NCBI GenBank assembly: GCA_015183035.1
Contig: JACZZP010000005.1
Span: 744,001 to 808,000 of the forward strand
Length of the DNA stretch: 64,000 nt
Direction of reading: 5' to 3'
DNA from: Meloidogyne chitwoodi
Lineage: Eukaryota > Nematoda > Chromadorea > Rhabditida > Meloidogynidae
The position numbers and the translations under genes are program-made. Shown here piece after piece: positions 44,809 to 55,800 of the stretch; position 1 is the stretch's first letter, and each line of letters starts with the position of its first letter. A model generated the notes under the pieces. That model had not been told where the DNA came from, ran no database searches, and saw only the letters and a list, made by a program, of their open reading frames with translations.

Positions 44809-46935
44809 ATGGACGTCGACGAACCTTGCTGCTCCAGTGAAGCCATAAGAAAAGAAAGCCGTGCTGAGGATCTGAGTCAGAGACACAAGAGTCAGAGACA
44901 CAAGAGTCAGAGACACAAGAGTCAGAGACACAAGAGTCAGAGACACAAGAGTCAGAGACACAAGAGTCAGAGACACAAGAGTCAGAGACACAAGAGTCAG
45001 AGACACAAGAGTCAGAGACACAAGAGTCAGAGACACAAGAGTCAGAGACACAAGAGTCAGAGACACAAGAGTCAGAGACACAAGAGTCAGAGACACAAGA
45101 GTCAGAGACACAAGAGTCAGAGACACAAGAGTCAGAGACACAAGAGTCAGAGACACAAGAGTCAGAGACACAAGAGTCAGAGACACAAGAGTCAGAGACA
45201 CAAGAGTCAGAGACACAAGAGTCAGAGACACAAGAGTCAGAGACACAAGAGTCAGAGACACAAGAGTCAGAGACACAAGAGTCAGAGACACAAGAGTCAG
45301 AGACACAAGAGTCAGAGACACAAGAGTCAGAGACACAAGAGTCAGAGACACAAGAGTCAGAGACACAAGAGTCAGAGACACAAGAGTCAGAGACACAAGA
45401 GTCAGAGACACAAGAGTCAGAGACACAAGAGTCAGAGACACAAGAGTCAGAGACACAAGAGTCAGAGACACAAGAGTCAGAGACACAAGAGTCAGAGACA
45501 CAAGAGTCAGAGACACAAGAGTCAGAGACACAAGAGTCAGAGACACAAGAGTCAGAGACACAAGAGTCAGAGACACAAGAGTCAGAGACACAAGAGTCAG
45601 AGACACAAGAGTCAGAGACACAAGAGTCAGAGACACAAGAGTCAGAGACACAAGAGTCAGAGACACAAGAGTCAGAGACACAAGAGTCAGAGACACAAGA
45701 GTCAGAGACACAAGAGTCAGAGACACAAGAGTCAGAGACACAAGAGTCAGAGACACAAGAGTCAGAGACACAAGAGTCAGAGACACAAGAGTCAGAGACA
45801 CAAGAGTCAGAGACACAAGAGTCAGAGACACAAGAGTCAGAGACACAAGAGTCAGAGACACAAGAGTCAGAGACACAAGAGTCAGAGACACAAGAGTCAG
45901 AGACACAAGAGTCAGAGACACAAGAGTCAGAGACACAAGAGTCAGAGACACAAGAGTCAGAGACACAAGAGTCAGAGACACAAGAGTCAGAGACACAAGA
46001 GTCAGAGACACAAGAGTCAGAGACACAAGAGTCAGAGACACAAGAGTCAGAGACACAAGAGTCAGAGACACAAGAGTCAGAGACACAAGAGTCAGAGACA
46101 CAAGAGTCAGAGACACAAGAGTCAGAGACACAAGAGTCAGAGACACAAGAGTCAGAGACACAAGAGTCAGAGACACAAGAGTCAGAGACACAAGAGTCAG
46201 AGACACAAGAGTCAGAGACACAAGAGTCAGAGACACAAGAGTCAGAGACACAAGAGTCAGAGACACAAGAGTCAGAGACACAAGAGTCAGAGACACAAGA
46301 GTCAGAGACACAAGAGTCAGAGACACAAGAGTCAGAGACACAAGAGTCAGAGACACAAGAGTCAGAGACACAAGAGTCAGAGACACAAGAGTCAGAGACA
46401 CAAGAGTCAGAGACACAAGAGTCAGAGACACAAGAGTCAGAGACACAAGAGTCAGAGACACAAGAGTCAGAGACACAAGAGTCAGAGACACAAGAGTCAG
46501 AGACACAAGAGTCAGAGACACAAGAGTCAGAGACACAAGAGTCAGAGACACAAGAGTCAGAGACACAAGAGTCAGAGACACAAGAGTCAGAGACACAAGA
46601 GTCAGAGACACAAGAGTCAGAGACACAAGAGTCAGAGACACAAGAGTCAGAGACACAAGAGTCAGAGACACAAGAGTCAGAGACACAAGAGTCAGAGACA
46701 CAAGAGTCAGAGACACAAGAGTCAGAGACACAAGAGTCAGAGACACAAGAGTCAGAGACACAAGAGTCAGAGACACAAGAGTCAGAGACACAAGAGTCAG
46801 AGACACAAGAGTCAGAGACACAAGAGTCAGAGACACAAGAGTCAGAGACACAAGAGTCAGAGACACAGAGTCAGAGACACAAGAGTCAGAGACACAAGAG
46901 TCAGGGACAAGTTATTCTTGCAGCGACAAAATTAG
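44809..46935 (+). pseudogene. Helitron N-terminal ORF expanded by (SQRHK)n
   Basis: ATG at 44809 gives MDVDEPCCSSEAIRKESRAE, the N terminus seen in elements A and B, and leads in frame into about 132 repeats of SQRHK. A one-base loss near 46,865 then shifts the frame to VRDTR units and a stop at 46935. In element B the corresponding place is an irregular Arg/Glu/Ser-rich region, so the repeats have replaced or expanded it. If translated it would be a roughly 700-residue highly basic repeat protein. No evidence of expression. Confidence 0.6.
44875..46905 (+). repeat. 15-bp minisatellite C, unit AGTCAGAGACACAAG, about 135 copies
   Basis: Copies are identical by eye throughout except at the last three units (CACAGAG with one base lost; AGTCAGGGACAAG). 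It differs from minisatellite A by one codon, AAG for TTG. Five of six frames are open, which explains long frames on both strands. Confidence 0.97.
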
Positions 46936-48341
46936 TTTGATGTTTTCTTTTGTTGTTATTTGTAGTTACATGCTGCATAGTCTCAAGGTCAAAAGCCACA
47001 ATTCTGTATGGCTTTTGCTCCTTAGCCTCCAGCGGCTTGACAAAGCATCCCCTCTTAAGGTCATGATATCCACTACAAGTCTTGCAATATCGTTCAGAGC
47101 AAACATGTCCATTTCTCCCATTTCTGTTATTTACTTCTATATTCCAAACTATTCCACATAATTCGCATTTTTTAGATTTTTTGCAGAAGTTTGAATTTAA
47201 ATGCTAAGAAAAACAATCTTCGTTGTTGAATCTTTTGGAGCAATTAATACATTTTTTGAAAAAGTTGTTTCTAGGTTGACATGGATATAATGGTCCAACA
47301 CGGGAGCAATTTACACATCGTGCTCTGCATGATACAGAGTGTGTTTTTGGTCTATTATAAACAGTCTCACATTCAAGGCAGTAAGGCTGACCAAAGAGAC
47401 CTCCAATACATGTTACTCCGTTGAAATGAGAGCCATCAAAGTAGAGGATCAGTGGTGAGTTGTAATTGCTCGGTCCATATTTGAAACATGGCTTATAGTG
47501 GCCAATGCAATCAAACATAAAAACTTTAAAAATAAACCGTCCTTCATATTTTTCATTCCAAAAGTCCACTATTGGTGGCACCCAAACCTCTGCATCATAT
47601 TCATTTTGCCCAAAAGGAGCTCCAACTGTTCCATCAGTTCAAGAGTATCTTGCTCAAATTTTCCTCTTGATCCATACCTCTCATGAATATAGTCGTAATA
47701 TTGGGAGCGTGATAAATTTCCTATGAAGCGGATCATTGTTGATATTAATGCATAAAATAGACAATAACCGTTGTTGTTGTTATTAATCTTTATCAAATTT
47801 TTAGTCTTAATTTGATGATGCACGGGAGCAATTTTTCGAGGTGCTCCTCCAATAATATTGCTCCCTCTAGGTAATTTTGATTTATCCACAATCAGAACAT
47901 TAATTGAAAACGGCTTACCCCATAAAGTTAAACCTGCCTGTTTTTTGCTCTGAGCCACTTTCTTGAATTGATTTAACATTGATCAATTGTATTTTCTGTT
48001 GTTGGTCTGATGGGAATCCAAATATCTGAATCAAGCAACTCAGATGTAAGTGTGCAGCCTAGCTCTTCTGATTCAATTCCTTTATTGTGAGCATTTGTTG
48101 TCGTCTCATCAAAACAATATTGGAATATTCCGGCGAGAAGAGCTTCAGGATCTGTAGGAATATTCTTGATCAGAAATTTTGAATAATATTTAATAAGTTT
48201 AAATTTGTCGTTATGTTGAATCGAATCATCTAATTTTTCGACATAATCTACAGGAGTTGCTGCTCCTCCTCCTTGACTGATTGATAAAATATTATCAATA
48301 AAAAAATCACGGAAGCGTTTTGAAGGAGGTTGATAAGACAT
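46907..48341 (-). pseudogene. Polinton/Maverick-type protein-primed DNA polymerase B, N-terminal part, broken
   Basis: Read from ATG at 48341. Segments in different frames join in order: 48341-47973, 47979-47590, about 47,620-47,204, then past a TAG to 46,907; that is two frameshifts and one nonsense codon. Typical words: YDAEVWVPPIVDFW, LILYFDGSHFNGVTCIGG, FGQPYCLECETVY, CRARCVNCSRVG, CELCGIVWNIEV, KPYRIVAFDLETMQ. These are the Cys-rich region preceding exonuclease motif I (FDLE) of polymerase B from Polintons and relatives. The sequence stops right after this motif at the minisatellite border. It lies antisense inside Helitron C and looks like a captured fragment. No exonuclease II/III or polymerase motifs present. 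Confidence 0.8.
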
Positions 48342-49640
48342 TTTAAATAAAATTGAATAATATTTTTTTTAATAAATAAGGAATAAAATTATTAAAAAAT
48401 GAAACACAAATGAGAAATAAATGAAAAAATCCAAGAATTTTATACTTTGTTTACTTCCTCTGAGAATTGTCGAGCGCGAAAGTAATATCTTTTCTTCTAT
48501 TATTGCGAAATAGGAGCAAAACAAAATATTTGGCATTCTTCCAAAAGCGGCATCTTCAAAAAGCTTTATTATTAAGAAATAAGGGCAAATTTTTGTTTAT
48601 TGTCAGACAAAATGTTTTTTCATCAGCTAAATATGCAAATAATCCTTATTTTGTTTGTTTGTTTATATTTCATTTGCTATGTTGCGCGGGAAAAATTCTT
48701 TTCTTTTATTATTGCGAAATATGAGCAAAACAAAAGATTTGGCATTCTTCCAAAAAGAGGTTCGTCAAAGAGAATTTTATTGAAATAAAAAACCTTTGTC
48801 TCAATTCACTTATTAAATATATAGCCCTAAAGAGGACTTTTTGGGTTAAAATTAATAATCTTTTTTTCTTACTCCGAATACTCCTCTTAAGGAGGAAAAT
48901 TAAAGAGAGAGAAAAGCATTTATTACTCCGAACTACTCCTCTTAAGGAGAAAAAGAGAGCGGGAGCATGCACAAAAAAAAAGAGGCTCTTTACTCTTCTC
49001 TTCTCTCCACGACATCAACTCGGAGCAAAACACTAATTTACTCCCACTACATCATTTCAAATAAATATTTGAAAAATAATTAACTTTTACTCCTCCCACC
49101 ATCCTCCTACATCCTCCACGACATTAATTAGGAGCAAAAACAAATTGACTCCCACGACACCCTTTCAATGCTAATTATTAAAATAATTAACTTTTTAACC
49201 CTCTCCCTTACTCCTCCTACATCCTCCATGACATTAACAAAACTAATTGACTCCCGCGACAATGTTTAAAATAGCGCGGCATATTAAAGGGATTAGGAAT
49301 ATCAAAATTATTGCCACCCACGACACCGAACTAAAAACAAATAGTAATTAAATAAAAAAAAACTCGTCAAAACCCTTCGGTTATCAAAGGAAATGCCGGC
49401 CAAAATCCTCCTACTCCTTTTGGTTTTGTCGGACCCTTCCCCACAATAAAATGGCGGCATCGGCCATAAAGAGGGGATTAGGAGTGACCTGTCAATCAAA
49501 TTGGTTATTGACACCCACGACATTGAGCGTTAACTAACTACTCTTGAGTCAGAAACATTAGAGTCTCAGTATTTATGTGTTTTGTTCTTTTAAAAAGTTT
49601 GTAAGTGTAAAGTTTTTATTGTCAGAATATTTTAAGTTTA
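48342..49640. other. Helitron C interior without recognised gene
   Basis: Contains an internal duplication: TATTATTGCGAAATANGAGC and ATTTGGCATTCTTCCAAAA at about 48,495-48,545 and again at about 48,705-48,755. Further on are several near-repeats of ACTCCTCCTACATCCTCCA and CTCCCACGACA (about 49,030-49,320). GC content is above the window average. No convincing coding sequence. Confidence 0.45.
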
Positions 49641-49650
49641 TTGTTTTTTG

Positions 49651-49691
49651 CTAGCGGAGAAGGACGCCCGAAGGGCGTCCATCTCCGCTAG
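49651..49691 (+). mobile_element. Helitron C 3'-terminal hairpin
   Basis: CTAGCGGAGAAGGACGCCC, loop GAA, GGGCGTCCATCTCCGCTAG: a 19-bp stem with one A/A-type mismatch ending in CTAG. Same hairpin as 36652-36692. Confidence 0.88.
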
Positions 49692-50257
49692 TTTATTATA
49701 TTTTAAATTAAAATAAACGCGTTTCTTCGTATTTTTCAATGTTTTTATGAGATATTTTAAGTTTTCAGAAAAATATGTTTACCAACACTCAAAAAGAAAC
49801 AAAAATTAAAATATTTTTTAGATGGTATTTTGGTCGGATTGTATTTTGGTAAGATGGTGATTTGTCGGATTGTATTCTGTCGGATTGTATTTTGTCTGGA
49901 TTGTGATTTGCCCCGACACGAAATTCATGTAAAAATAAAATTTATTATCCTTATTTTTTCTATAAAAAATAGAAAAAAAATAAATATTACTTAAGTATTT
50001 GTTCATTAATATTCAAATTGTTTCCTTAAGCAAAAACCACTTTGAACAGACTTGGGAAAATAAATTATATAATTGTTTTTTGAGATAAAATGCTGAGTTT
50101 TTCATCTATAAATTATTTACTGATTTACTTATAATAACAAATTTTACTAAAAATTATCATTTTCAATATTAATATACATATATATTTAGATCAATTCTTC
50201 AATTTTTATTAAAAAAAATTAATTTTATTTTTAATATTTAGAAAATTAATTTCAAAA

Positions 50258-52515
50258 ATGAGTGATAATATTAGTATATCAAATTCTATTACTAATTTGT
50301 CTACAAATGATACAATTTGTTGTTGTTCTATTCAAAATTGTCAAAAATGTATAAAGGTAAATACAATTTTTGGCAATTCTTCGGAATACGGGTCCCGAAA
50401 ATTTGGTTCTTATTTTTACGTGAAACTTGGTATCCGGAGATTATCGAGGGCACTGATCACGAATCTGATATTAGATTTTGTCTAATCATTTGATTTTATC
50501 TATGATTTTTTATAAAGTACTTGATTTTTGGTCACTAAATAATATATGTCGGTCAATTTATATATCATTCAATTCGTCTCGAAGATCTGAGTCTAATAGT
50601 ACCACTCCCATGATGCAGCAATGCCGATGAACCAAGATACAGATCCTTGAAAATCGAAAAAAACGATAGTGGGAGCAATCTGATTTTTGGGATTGAAAAT
50701 TCAAGTATACATATGATATCTCATTCGAGAGCGTTTATCGATCTTAGTTGAATGACACCAAAATCATCACGATTTGTCGATTTTACACCAAGTTATGACG
50801 AATTAAGAAAAATAAAAAATGCAAAAAATCAAGTACTTGATGAAAAATCATAGATAAAATCAAGGGTTAGACAAATTCTGATATCAGATTCGTGATTAGC
50901 GCATGTGATTACACCAAAATACAATTTTTACGGAAAAATAAAAATTTTCGGGACCCTATTCCGAAGGATTGTCCAATTTTTAAAAATATTTAATAAGTAA
51001 ATTTTTATTCTAATTAAATCCTTTATTTTATAAACATTATAATAATGGCACTACAAAAAATAGGAAGTTTTTAATTTATTATAAAGTAATTATTTATATA
51101 CATAGATTCAAAATTCCTAAATTTATTCAAAGGAAATTAATTTAATTAATTTAAAAAATTAAAATTATATTATAAAATAAACTATAATCTTTGAATCAAT
51201 TATTTAAATTAATTTTTTTAAATAAATAAAAAATATTTAAAAATTAAAATAATTAAAAGTTGGAACAAGAAAATTTCGAATTAAAATCAGAATTGGAGCA
51301 ATTTCGTAAAGAAACTGAGAAGTTAGCGGTTAGTTTTATTTTAAATTTTTAAAATTAAAAAACAATTTTAGCGTTTTGTATTAATTCCAAACAAACTAGA
51401 TGATGTACATGATACGTATACTTGTTGTGAAAAGAAATGTATAAATAAAAATTTAAAATATGGTATTTGTATTTCTAAAAATGGATATGTTAATTTTAGA
51501 GAGGATGGAATAATAAAATATTATTTAGGAAAGAAAAAAGGTTAAAGACAATTTTATAATTTTTAAAGTTTTATTTTATTGGCTCACGGAAAATGCGTCA
51601 GTGGAAAATCTGTCAGTGAAGAAACAGTACAAAAAATAACAGGAAAAAACTAAAATGCATAAAAAACATAAAAATATATTAAAATTTTTTGTGTTTTTAT
51701 GTAAAGTTTTTTTGAATTTTTGTGTTGTATTTTTGTTTTTTCATTTATATTTTGAAAAAGACAAAAATGTGTTTTTGAGTAAAAACAAAAATACACGAAA
51801 AACAGAACATTTTTTAATGTATTTTTGTTTTTTCTTATGATTTTATGTATTGTTCTTCACTGATCGATTTTTCACTGAAACATTTTCCTGACACAATTTC
51901 GTTAGAAAACTATAAATTATTTATTATGTTTGCTCAAAATTCATTTACTAGAGAAGATTGTTACTCAAAACGTTGTTCTTTATTTTATTATGAAATTAAA
52001 ATGATAAAAGAAACAAATAAAAGAAGGTGTATATATAATTTGAATTTTTTTAATTATTTTTTTTTAAATAAATTTTTAGTGGTGCTGCAATTGGTTTTCA
52101 AAATGTTGCAGAAATCTTTTTGAATAATTCTACTTCAAATGATAATGATATATTCTTATGGAAAGATGGAGATGTTTTTGGTTGTGGTGTTGTTTTTCAA
52201 CCTAATGAAAATTCATTTGTAATTGTATTTTTTACTAAAAATGGAAATAAAATTGGTAAGTAAATTTTAATTATTTGGATATATAATTAATTTTAATTTT
52301 CAATAAACATAATTCTTGAATGATCAAATGATAATCTAATAAATATAGATTGGTTAATTAAAGTTTTTTATTTTATAGGTAACAAAATTTTTCTTAAAGA
52401 AATTGATGAATTATACCCGTTTGTAGGAGTAATGGCATGTTCTGTTGAAACTAATTTTGGATATGATTTAGAAACAAATCCTTTTATGTATGATGTTAAC
52501 AAACATTTTTGTTGA
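50258..52515 (+). CDS. SPRY-domain protein, copy 4 (about 256 aa)
   Basis: Six exons: 50258..50356, 51260..51328, 51372..51540, 51906..52026, 52080..52255, 52379..52515, all in phase. N terminus [20 protein letters not shown] with the family Cys cluster, heptad segment ([20 protein letters not shown]), CCEKKC motif, SPRY core [20 protein letters not shown] and C-terminal [19 protein letters not shown]. Intron 1 contains a 603-bp palindromic element starting only 15 bp after the donor, and intron 3 a second inverted-repeat element; splice sites survive. Same strand as copy 3, and separated from it by the Helitron. No signal peptide. Confidence 0.87.
50372..50974. mobile_element. Palindromic GGC...GCC element, copy C
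   Basis: Ends GGCAATTCTTCGGAATACGG and its imperfect mirror CCGAAGGATTGTCC; flanking AATTTTT on both sides (seven of eight bases of a target duplication). Interior highly similar to copies A and B. Confidence 0.88.
51583..51893. mobile_element. Inverted-repeat element in SPRY copy 4 intron 3
   Basis: Left GGAAAATGCGTCAGTGGAAA and CTGTCAGTGAAGAAACAGTA; right mirror TTCTTCACTGATCGATTTTT, CACTGAAACATTTTCC. The repeated CAGTG words at each end are probably transposase-binding sites. Related to 9925-10128. The frame at 51655-51840 is made of ACAAAAATA repeats. Confidence 0.85.
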
Positions 52516-52862
52516 TTTTTTTAATTTAAAATTGAATAATTTTTTAAAGTTTTTCTCTTTTTTTATTAAAAGAGATAAAAGAATCTAAAATTATTATTAA
52601 TATTCAAAAAATAATTGAAATTAAAGTAATAAAATTAGTTTTAATTTCAAATAAAAAATTGCAAGTGTTGGGCAACAAAAGCAATTATATTTATTTATTT
52701 TAGTATTTTCTAATATCATACATACATAATTATGAAAAAAAGAGATATGGCTCTCAAAAAAATTGAAAGATAATCACAAAAAAGGTAAAGAACAAATATA
52801 CATTAAAAAAATTTTTTTTAAGAATTTTGCTGACAATGAGACTAATTAATTAAATAATTACA

Positions 52863-55800
52863 TCATTTTGAAACAATTAAATGGCCTTGTGGAGTAATTC
52901 GAATAGCAGAAGTTAAAAGAAATGCTTAAAAAAATAAATTTAAAATTAAATTTTGTTTCTGTACTAGAAAGGAGGATAACTGAAAAACCGATAAAAAATC
53001 CTCCTTTTACAAATATTTTATTTCCTTAATAAGTGAAGCAAACACTGAATTAACCCATTAAATTAGATCTCCCTCAGCACAAAGGAGAGAGAGAACTCTA
53101 ATTTAAGGATTTTAATAATTAAGATTATTCTAAAAATAAAATTTTAGACAAAGAATTAATTTAAAAATTAAATAAATACCAAAATAAATACCTAACCTAT
53201 AAATGGAAAACAAGATGTAAGAATAAATGCCCAATTATAGCCTATATAATGTAAAAAGTATTCACTACCAATAGCAAGTACAATTCCACTTAAAGTCTTA
53301 AAATATATGTTATTTTTATTAAAAATAATAATATTATAAAAACCGTAGAAAGTATTAGAAACCCATAATTAATAATTTTGTGTTGAGAACCAAAACAACG
53401 AACAATTGCAGTAATAAAAAGAGCATGAGTAGCAGCCAAACAGACAAACATTAAAATTAACTAAAAATTGGGAAAAATAAATAAAAATAATGGCAAATTA
53501 ATTTTTTTAGAATTTAATTTAAAGATTAAACTTTGGAATTTTTTGGAAAAAATCTTTAGAAAAAAATTATTTGATTTTTTAAATTTTTTATTAATTTTTT
53601 AGTTAAATAGGAGCTTGTATGTGAAAATATTTTTTAAATTAATTGTGCCATTAATTCAAAAAGACAAATAACTCCTGCCTTATTTAAAAAACCTTTAACA
53701 TAAATGTGTTTAAATTTACCCATAAAAGATAAACATAACGCCCAGCAAGTGCTGTCAAAGGCATTGTAAGCAAAAGAACAGTTGCTAAAGAAGTGGCCAT
53801 ACAAAGAGAAGTCTAAAAATTAGGGGGAATTTTTATTTTTAAATTTTTAGATAAAAATTATTTTAAAAATAAATTAAAAGGAAGATTAAAAATAATTATA
53901 AAAGAAGCTAAGCAAGGCAGAGAAAGATAAACTACTCTGTGCTCTCTGCCTTTGTCTTTAAATAACTACCCTTCCCTATATTTAGTTATTTTATCATAAC
54001 TTTTTTTAAAATTTATATAAAAATATAAACTAAAATTTAAAAAATAAATTAAAAAAATTAGATTTATTAAAAAATTAAAATTTGGAAATTTTTGAACAAA
54101 TTTATTGAAAAATTATGAATAGGCTACCAATTTTTTCTTAAAATTTTTTTTCTCGAGTGTGAGTAGTTTTTAGTGCAAAAAGGCCAATTTAAAATAAATT
54201 ATAATTAAAAAATTACCTGAAAACTAGTTCTATCAGTAAGTAATCCCCATCCAACACGTGCAATAGCATTAGCAATAGAACCTAGACTAAATGCCATTGC
54301 TAAGAAAAAGTCATCTTCAATAAATGTTTCTCCAAATGTCTGTAAATATTTAGGAGAAAATAATTTTGATATAAAATATTAGATAATTTTAATATTCTTT
54401 GTCATCTCAAAATAGTAGTAAGAATTAAAAATAAATTTTATTCTAAGCTTTAAATGGGTAAATATTTATTATAACTCTTTAAATAAAATATAAATATTTT
54501 ACTTTATATAAATTGTAGAAAAAATTTCCATAAAATGAGCAACAAAAGAGTGAAATAAAAAGAAAAATAAATGTTGAAGATTTAAGCATTTGGAGAGGAT
54601 CAAATGAAATTGGAAATCCCTAAAACAATTTTTTATTAATTTTCTAAATTTAAATAAAAATTAAATAAATAAAAATATATTTAATTTACCTGTTTTTCAA
54701 TTTCCAATTCATCAGAATCTGCTGATTCATTAGGTGGTGTAGGAAATGAATTTGTAAAATTACCTTCTTCTTTAAGAGAATTTTCAAAACCATTAGAAGA
54801 CTATAAATAATTAAAAATAAATAAATAAATTATATAATAATAAAATAAATGTTTTTTTTTAATTTTAAGGTGATATTTTGTTAATAATAATTTTTTACAA
54901 AAGTAAAAAATTATATTTAATTTAGGAATTTTACTGAAGTCCAGAACGGTCAATTTTCAATTTCCACTTCTTGTTCTAGTTTTTCTTTATAAATATAATA
55001 GGAAACGGGGAAAATATAGGTAATTTATATTCCAGTCGATAATAAAATTTCAATTTCCGGTACCCGTTTTTTTAAATTCTTCTGTCTAATTAAAATTACC
55101 ATTAATTTATCTGGTGTAACTTGTTTCTGTTCATAAGAGTCATCTGCTGATAATCTTTAAAAAAATAAATTTAAAAATATTAAATAAATTAATAAATACT
55201 TTGAATATTGATATCTTCCAAATTGTTCTACTCTAGTCAATCCAAGTTTTGCCTGTGCCCAACCACTAGAAAGAAGAGGAGAACCTTTAAAAACATAATA
55301 AATAATTATATTTAAAATATTTGTTAAATTTTTTCAAAAATTAAATTTATAAATATATATTTATATTTATAAATCACTTTAAAAATCCATAAATTGACCA
55401 TTTGAAGCTAGCCAATGTGATCTGCGTTTGGAAAGCCAGGCCATGTCAATTAATGAAGTACAATCATGAACAAGAAAACGACGGGCAAACTAACAAATTA
55501 AAAAAAAATTAAATTGGTAAATTAATAGAAGGTCAAATATATTTTTAAAAAATTAAAATATTTAATTAGTTCATAAAAATCAAAAAATATAAAAAATAAT
55601 AAGCTATTACCTCTGCTGGTGGATCACAAATAAAAACAAGTCCAATACATTGCATTATAAAAAAGACAATACTTAAAGTTGTAAATATTCCAGGTACTCT
55701 ACGTCTATAAATTAATATAAAATTAAAAAATAAATATTTATTATTTTAATTTTACAAAAGTTCAGGATCATTAAAATATCCATCACTCGTTGGGGCAATA

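Larger units (their letters stand above)
44484..49691 (+). mobile_element. Helitron-like element C carrying a minisatellite and a polymerase fragment
   Basis: Candidate 5' end TCTAATTATATAATTGAGAA at 44484 preceded by A, and 3' end CTAG at 49688-49691 after a strong hairpin, followed by T. This matches the canonical Helitron insertion between A and T with TC...CTAG ends. Inside: promoter-like region, ORF beginning MDVDEPCCSSEA, 15-bp minisatellite, a degraded polymerase B piece on the minus strand, and filler. The last 150 bp (GAAACATTAGAGTCTCAGTA, then TTGTTTTTTGCTAGCGG) are shared with element A at 36.7 kb. No Rep or helicase, so non-autonomous. Confidence 0.82.
44348..49914. mobile_element. 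Inverted-repeat element split by a Helitron
   Basis: Left arm 44348 to about 44,480 starts GGGGCAAAACACCATC and repeats the word AATACAATCCGAC; right arm about 49,801-49,914 is its mirror (GATGGTATTTTGGTCGG ... GTGATTTGCCCC). Without the Helitron the element would be about 360 bp. No transposase of its own. It therefore predates the Helitron at this place. Confidence 0.8.

Noticed and set aside
44803..46866. Minus-strand ORF of 687 codons (SLTLV repeats)
   Set aside because: The 15-bp unit is open in five of six frames; only the plus frame is joined to a recognisable N terminus.
53880..53960. Hairpin AAGGCAGAGA...TCTCTGCCTT in the transporter gene as a possible microRNA
   Set aside because: Stem is short and the loop region unpaired; position within an intron is compatible, but there is nothing further to support a precursor.
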